NCBI GenBank assembly: GCA_014904845.1
Contig: MU119557.1
Span: forward strand, 1 to 46,530
Direction: 5' to 3'
Source: Acephala macrosclerotiorum
Taxonomy: Eukaryota; Ascomycota; Leotiomycetes; Helotiales; Mollisiaceae
DNA: 46,530 bases
The first letter of the stretch is position 1. Every line of letters begins with the position of its first letter. The notes below the pieces were generated by a model. It saw only the letters and a list, made by a program, of their open reading frames with translations, was not told where the DNA came from and made no database searches. A program made the position numbers and the translations under genes. Shown piece after piece: positions 46,437-46,530 of the stretch.

Positions 46437-46530
46437 TTAGGGTTAGGGTTAGGGTTAGGGTTAGGGTTAGGGTTAGGGTTAGGGTTAGGGTTAGGGTTAG
46501 GGTTAGGGTTAGGGTTAGGGTTAGGGTTAG
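46437..46530 (+). repeat. Telomere, (TTAGGG)n
   Basis: Fifteen perfect TTAGGG units plus TTAG run to the end of the window. The G-rich strand reads 5'-3' outward, so this is the natural right-hand end of a chromosome. The canonical ascomycete repeat is used without variants. Confidence 0.99.

Noticed and set aside
46437..46530. CRISPR-like or other tandem array
   Set aside because: Perfect TTAGGG without spacers is telomere.

Overview
This is the last 46.5 kb of a chromosome arm from a filamentous ascomycete (Pezizomycotina). The 3' end is about 15.7 perfect TTAGGG repeats. Protein genes carry short introns of 45-71 nt (one of 97 nt), many with CTGAC/CTAAC-like branch sites. Transposon-derived DNA has been driven to extreme AT richness by RIP-like C-to-T mutation. 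A leotiomycete-type genome would fit, but I cannot fix the class from the sequence.

Layout. Bases 1-10,530 are a gene-free AT-rich block in which almost every remaining C or G lies in a CpG. Bases 11,115-23,216 hold a compact catabolic cluster: a class III PLP aminotransferase, a cytochrome P450, a TfdB-like FAD aromatic-ring hydroxylase, a two-domain extradiol (vicinal oxygen chelate) dioxygenase, a Zn2Cys6 activator and a fumarylacetoacetase-family hydrolase. A pyruvate-decarboxylase-like ThDP enzyme at 28,989-30,986 probably belongs to the set. It is cut off from the others by two broken F-box genes, a second AT-rich block and a TA-flanked inverted-repeat element. A third broken F-box gene and one intact F-box/LRR gene follow (31.3-34.0 kb). 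Conserved core genes come next: a bromodomain protein of the BRD8/Bdc1 type, a small coiled-coil protein and a dynamin-like GTPase. A decayed DUF4360 secreted-protein gene lies among them. The dynamin gene starts only about 1 kb from the telomere.

How the genes may work together (inference). The P450 and flavin hydroxylase would oxygenate an aromatic ring. The extradiol dioxygenase would open it by meta cleavage, and the FAH-family enzyme would hydrolyse or isomerise the ring-fission product. The aminotransferase, which resembles beta-phenylalanine transaminases, and the ThDP decarboxylase would handle an amino or 2-oxo acid side chain. The Zn2Cys6 protein is the likely pathway regulator. Meta cleavage is well known in bacteria but uncommon in described fungal pathways, so this cluster is the best candidate for an undescribed system here.

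Other points: two introns, in the P450 and in the zinc finger of the activator, appear to be GC-AG. A 472-bp element with exact 20-bp inverted repeats sits in the shared promoter of the hydroxylase and dioxygenase. Gene models were assembled by eye from splice consensus, reading frame and remembered family resemblance. No database search was possible.
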